Shown: positions 61,994 to 64,000 of the stretch, piece after piece
Layout: each line of letters begins with the position of its first letter
Numbering within the stretch: position 1 is the stretch's first letter
NCBI GenBank assembly: GCA_022316685.1
Contig: JAKJHU010000036.1
Location: 6,702,849 to 6,766,848, forward strand
Origin: Progne subis subis
Lineage: Eukaryota; Chordata; Aves; Passeriformes; Hirundinidae
DNA length: 64,000 nt
Reading direction: 5' to 3'
Made by a program: the position numbers and the translations under genes
The notes under the pieces: generated by a model
What the model was told of the DNA's origin: nothing
Databases searched by the model: none
What the model saw: only the letters and a program-made list of their open reading frames with translations

Positions 61994-62300
61994 CTTTACA
62001 GCCTCCAGAAAGGAGAAGTGGTTTCCCTCTTCTCCCAAGCAGGCAGCAACAGGACAAGAGGGCATGGCCTCAAGCTGGACAAGGAAAGGTTCAATACCAG
62101 GAAGAATTTCTTCACTGCAAGGGTGGTTGAGCATTGGAGCAGGCTGTCCAGGGCAACATTGCCATTCCAGGAGGTGTTCAAGAAAAGATTGGATGCGGCA
62201 ATTAGTGTTGTATTTCAATTGACAAGGCGGTGATTAGTCACAGGTTGGCCTTGATGACCTTGAAGGTTATTTAGGTCCAATATGATTCCATTCAATGACA
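61994..62300 (+). mobile_element. CR1 LINE 3' segment after the LTR
   Basis: TTTCCCTCTTCTCCCAAGCAGGCAGC, GGACAAGAGGGCATGGCCTCAAGCTGGACAAGG, AGGAAGAATTTCTTCACTGC, GGCCTTGATGACCTTGAAGG and the terminal GATTCCATTCAATG continue the element that begins at 59965. Confidence 0.9.
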
Positions 62301-64000
62301 ATATTTTTTTTTACAGGATGTCTAAGGCTGTGTATTTCTTTACAGCTTTATTCAACACCTTCCAATATCAAATTTTGATCTTGCCTAAATTTATATGATT
62401 TAGATTTTGCCTAGATTTATATGGGTATAAATAAAAGTAGATTTAGTTTCATACGAAAGCACTACCTCTGTCTCATACCATCTGTTTATTTAGTGTTAAA
62501 CTGCTGTAAATGTAGCCTTTAACATATTCATAGCAAGCCAACATAACAGTTAGTTAAACAATGTTTTCTAATTGTGTAGACATATTCAGGGTATTTTAAT
62601 GAACAGCTTTGTGTGGACTAATTACAGATTACAGAATTACTTAGTTAAGAAAGTACATACATTATGTTAATGGTAAAAATTATATAGGAACACCTGTTTT
62701 GGGTTTGAGTATTTTCACAGATTTTTTTACTTCTGATTTACTCAGTGGAAAACAATAAATGCTGTATTACAAATGCTGTCATTTACCTGGAAAGCAATCT
62801 GAAGATGTATTTCAATAGTATATTGCAATGATTTGATTGTTCCATCATGAAATCTGACTTGAAGAGCATGCACTGTTACTAGGAACGTGTATCAGGAACA
62901 TATACTGCTGATCGAGATATGTACAGCAGACCTCTGCTTATAGAATGTGGAGATAAGGAATTCAGAGCATGGTTTGGACAGTCAGGTGCACTCATACAAA
63001 AGACAGCCTGTCAGATTAAGCTATGATTCTATATATAGAAACCGGCTTACATGCATTTACCTTGCTTTTGTTATTATTTCCTTGACTATTTTTATTTATT
63101 TTGATGAGGAGACTAAGGAAGATTATGACCAGAAAGTTTTGATTTTTCCTTTTTTCTTCCCTTTCATTTCCTCACACTTTTTAAAAAGGAAAAGCAAATT
63201 TTTGCTTTCTTCCCATTTCAAGTCTTCAGAGAGCAGGATACTGCTATTCATTTTTATGTGTGGCAAACTTTATAATATCCTGGATGGATACTTTCATATT
63301 TTTAAAACTTTTATACTAGTTGTATATAAATATGAAAAGTCATCAGAAATTTACTTAAAGTATTACTGTGTACTCATACTTTCTTGTAGTATTCTTGGGA
63401 GGAACAGTGGGTTTCTTTGTTTGAGTCTTTTAAAGCGCAGGTTTGTCTACTTAGAAAAAATGTTATAACTCATTCCATAGGCTTGCACAGAATAATGGAA
63501 GACATCAAAGGCTTTTAAGAAAAATGATGCTTGGGTTGTGATATGTATCTAGATTTTTCTTCAAATATCTCTAGTCCAGGTTGTGAAAATTAACTCTACA
63601 AATCTGATAAGTGAATGAAGTTTTAATTCTGTGGGCACCAAATCTTTTTTAGAAAATCCAATTTTCATAAAGTGATTAGAGAGCACTGGGGAATTATATC
63701 TTCTGATGCTCCTGGTGTAACCCTAACAAAACTAATGCATTCCTCTCTATCAGGGTTCCCCTGAGAGTGTATTTCCTCCCATGTAGTGTAGATCATGGTC
63801 TTTTTATAAATACTAGTATTTCACTGGAATTTTTCCACTGAAATTACTACATTTGATTTCTCAAACGTTCAGACTAACAGCTTGAGGGTACCATCAGTCC
63901 ATCTATGTGTAATTCAAGAGAAAACTGGATGAACTTATGCTGTGTCTCTCTCTCTCCCAGAGCCCCGGCTCCGTTTTTGGCTCGGCTAGCTCGAGAGAAC

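Larger units (their letters stand above)
58826..64000 (+). other. Downstream intron to window edge
   Basis: No exon was recognised. Positions 58826-59964 are AT-rich with nothing seen. A CR1 element interrupted by a solo LTR occupies about 59965-62300. Positions 62301-63950 are AT-rich, including a 173-codon open frame at 62947-63468 with no family resemblance. The last 50 bases turn abruptly GC-rich. Confidence 0.65.

Noticed and set aside
62947..63468. 173-codon open frame, plus strand
   Set aside because: Rich in Phe, Ile, Ser and Lys as expected from translating AT-rich DNA; no motif or family resemblance.

Overview
The window looks like nuclear DNA from a bird, most likely a passerine. 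It is AT-rich. It is littered with CR1 LINE fragments, recognised by the CR1 reverse-transcriptase frame and the characteristic CR1 3' end, and with several avian-type endogenous retrovirus LTRs. No mammalian L1 or Alu was noticed. Coding sequence is very sparse: seven short exons on the plus strand within 64 kb. These are pieces of one large gene. No complete gene, tRNA, rRNA or CRISPR array is visible.

The gene. Exons at 16924-17037, 19303-19425, 33045-33149, 55162-55284, 56878-56991, 58149-58262 and 58712-58825 each encode one EGF-like unit. More exactly, each supplies the last cysteine of one EGF domain and the first five of the next. All begin and end in phase 1 and are multiples of three, so they splice in frame in any combination. 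Single-EGF exons separated by introns of up to 22 kb best fit EYS (eyes shut homolog / spacemaker), the photoreceptor extracellular matrix protein. The identification comes from architecture and remembered family features, not from an alignment. Notch-like, Crumbs-like or other EGF-array genes remain possible. Further exons should lie on both sides of the window.

The most interesting observation is a decayed exon at about 52464-52713, inside the 22-kb intron before the fourth intact exon. One frame still reads as about one and a half to two EGF domains, but it has two stop codons, lost cysteines, a likely frameshift near its start and a damaged donor. The gene has therefore probably lost an EGF-pair exon while its flanking exons stay in frame with each other.

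Layout. 1-16923: AT-rich intron or upstream sequence with simple repeats, a long LTR-like element (8386-9934) and CR1 remnants. 17038-33044: introns with CR1 3' ends, an LTR copy carrying a (GGGACA)n tract, a 45-base poly(A) run and a 774-bp solo LTR. 33150-55161: the largest intron, dense in LTRs, including one LTR that carries two younger solo LTRs each flanked by a perfect 6-bp target duplication (50172-52050), plus the exon fossil. 55162-58825: a compact cluster of four EGF exons. 58826-64000: a CR1 with reverse-transcriptase remnants, split by a 755-bp solo LTR, then AT-rich sequence to the window edge.
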